From Actinomycetes bacterium (GTDB lineage Bacteria > Actinomycetota > Acidimicrobiia > Acidimicrobiales > Microtrichaceae), in contig JAEZFI010000214.1 in NCBI GenBank assembly GCA_023437745.1, positions 1 to 15,039 of the forward strand: DNA of 15,039 bases, read 5' to 3'. Made by a program: the position numbers and the translations under genes. Below the pieces are notes generated by a model. The model was given only the letters and a program-made list of their open reading frames with translations. It had not been told where the DNA came from and searched no databases. Positions 13,987-15,039 of this stretch are shown piece by piece. Within the stretch, counting starts at the first letter, position 1. The number at the start of each line of letters is the position of its first letter.

Positions 13987-14997
13987 GTGAGCAGGACGAT
14001 CTGGGCGCCGGGCCGCGTCAACCTCATCGGGGAGCACACCGACACCACCGGCGGGCTGGTCCTGCCGATGGCGATCGACCTCGGCATCACCCTCACCATC
14101 GAGGAACCCGACGCCGGTGCCCCGAGCGACCGGATCGAGCTGGTCTCGGGCGCCGAGGGGGAGCCGCTGTCGCTCCCGCTGCCCGTCCGAGACGCGGCCG
14201 CCACGACGCCCTCGTGGGGGAGGTACGTCGCGGGCGTGGCGGCGCGGCTCGGCGCGCGGACCGGGTTCCGGGGTCGGCTCGACACCACCCTGCCGCTGGG
14301 CGCCGGGCTGTCGTCGAGCGCGGCGCTCGAGGTGGTGATCGCGCTCGCCCTCGGGGGGCCCGCCGACCCGGTCGAGCTGGCGCTCCTGTGCCGGGACGCC
14401 GAGGAGGCTGCGAGCGGGGTCCCGTGCGGGGTCATGGACCAGCTCGCCTCGATCGCCGGTGTGGACGGCCACGCGCTGCTCATCGACTGCCACCAGCTCT
14501 CCGTCACGCCGGTGCCGATCCCCGAGGACCTGTGCGTCACCGTCGTGCACTCGGGCCAGTCACGCGAGCTGGCCGGGTCGGCCTACGCCGAGCGGCGCTC
14601 CCAGTGCGAGCGCGCCGAGATCGAGGTCGGCCCGCTGCGCACCGCCACGATCGAGGACGTCGACCGCATCGCCGACGACGTCGTGCGGCGACGGGCGCGG
14701 CACGTCGTCACCGAGAACCAGCGGGTCCGCGACTTCGTCGCGGCCCTCGACCGCCACGACGTGGACGGGCTGGGCGCTGCGATGCTGGCCTCGCACGTGT
14801 CGCTGCGGGACGACTTCGAGGTGTCGACGCCGGTCCTCGACGCGCTGGTCGAGCGCCTGCGCGCCACGCCGGGCGTCCACGGCGCACGGCTCACCGGCGC
14901 GGGGTTCGGCGGCTGCGTCGTGGCGCTCCACGAGCCGGGCCTGGACCTCGGCGGCTGGCAGGTGCGCCCGTCCACCGGCGCCCACACCTCCGCCTGA
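13987..14997 (+). CDS. galK: Galactokinase (GHMP kinase family)
   Basis: A 336-residue cytosolic sugar kinase that makes galactose-1-phosphate from galactose and ATP, the first Leloir-pathway step. The galactokinase signature GRVNLIGEHTD is at residues 9-19 (Arg10, Glu16, His17, Asp19 contact sugar or transition state). The GHMP ATP loop PLGAGLSSSAA is at 103-113, the catalytic base is Asp151 in GVMDQ, and the third motif RLTGAGFGG is at 301-309. SAYAERRSQCE keeps the sugar-contacting tyrosine (Tyr200). Two differences stand out. The residue after GEHTD is Thr20, where most galactokinases have Tyr, and the protein is ~40 residues shorter than typical. A related sugar such as N-acetylgalactosamine is therefore possible. 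No galT or galE is in the window. Confidence 0.9.
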   Translation: MSRTIWAPGRVNLIGEHTDTTGGLVLPMAIDLGITLTIEEPDAGAPSDRIELVSGAEGEPLSLPLPVRDAAATTPSWGRYVAGVAARLGARTGFRGRLDTTLPLGAGLSSSAALEVVIALALGGPADPVELALLCRDAEEAASGVPCGVMDQLASIAGVDGHALLIDCHQLSVTPVPIPEDLCVTVVHSGQSRELAGSAYAERRSQCERAEIEVGPLRTATIEDVDRIADDVVRRRARHVVTENQRVRDFVAALDRHDVDGLGAAMLASHVSLRDDFEVSTPVLDALVERLRATPGVHGARLTGAGFGGCVVALHEPGLDLGGWQVRPSTGAHTSA

Positions 14998-15039
14998 CCC
15001 AATCCACCGTTCTGTGTCGTGGGCCGCGCCCGGGTGGGG

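Noticed and set aside
9265..14550. Very long leftward open frame (1,761 codons)
   Set aside because: Only its last 356 codons (9265-10335) encode nagA. The rest is Arg/Pro/Gly-rich shadow of the oxidoreductase, amidase and galK frames, expected at this GC content.

Overview
This is a very GC-rich, gene-dense bacterial window. Codon use is strongly G/C-ending, start sites are often GTG, and gene gaps are short. The gene mix is a GTP-type PEP carboxykinase, a MshB/Mca-like PIG-L deacetylase, an alpha-methylacyl-CoA racemase, a secreted PGRP-type amidase with repeats, and a C+ (zinc) L28. Together these point to an actinobacterium. Acidimicrobiia is my best guess; this is inference, not a taxonomic test. 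There are no rRNA or tRNA genes, CRISPR arrays, transposases or phage genes. No gap without a gene exceeds 300 bases; the largest is about 154 nt, upstream of rpmB.

Region 1 (1-1223) is information processing. A DAK2-domain gene runs leftward off the window edge. Diverging from it are rpmB (ribosomal protein L28) and, 9 nt later, a small degenerate cold-shock-domain-like protein. A sigma70-like promoter and a leader hairpin precede rpmB.

Region 2 (1298-6261) begins with pckG (gluconeogenic PEP carboxykinase). It is followed, with overlap, by a membrane acyltransferase-3/SGNH fusion that has no normal start codon where one is expected. Then come a stand-alone Lrp/AsnC ligand-binding (RAM) domain, a leftward four-helix membrane protein and a divergent small protein of unknown function.

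Region 3 (6287-13886) is a run of seven leftward genes. In transcription order they are: a secreted zinc amidase with four C-terminal Cys-pair repeats; a Gfo/Idh/MocA oxidoreductase overlapping nagA by 4 nt; an alpha/beta hydrolase; an alpha-methylacyl-CoA racemase; and a PIG-L deacetylase. An 18-bp perfect palindrome between nagA and the hydrolase probably separates an amino-sugar unit from a lipid/acyl-CoA unit.

Region 4 (13887-15039) holds galK, divergent from the amidase. The shared 100-bp intergenic region has two -10-like hexamers very close to the start codons (suggesting leaderless mRNAs) and a 12-bp direct repeat 21 bp apart. I see nothing in the last 42 bases. galK, nagA and the oxidoreductase could together handle galactose or amino sugars released from polymers, and the amidase acts on peptidoglycan; that link is inference. 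Most of the window is ordinary chromosome, and I do not see a convincing new defence or mobile system. The most unusual items are the acyltransferase start, the amidase repeats, the degenerate cold-shock protein and the regulatory repeats.
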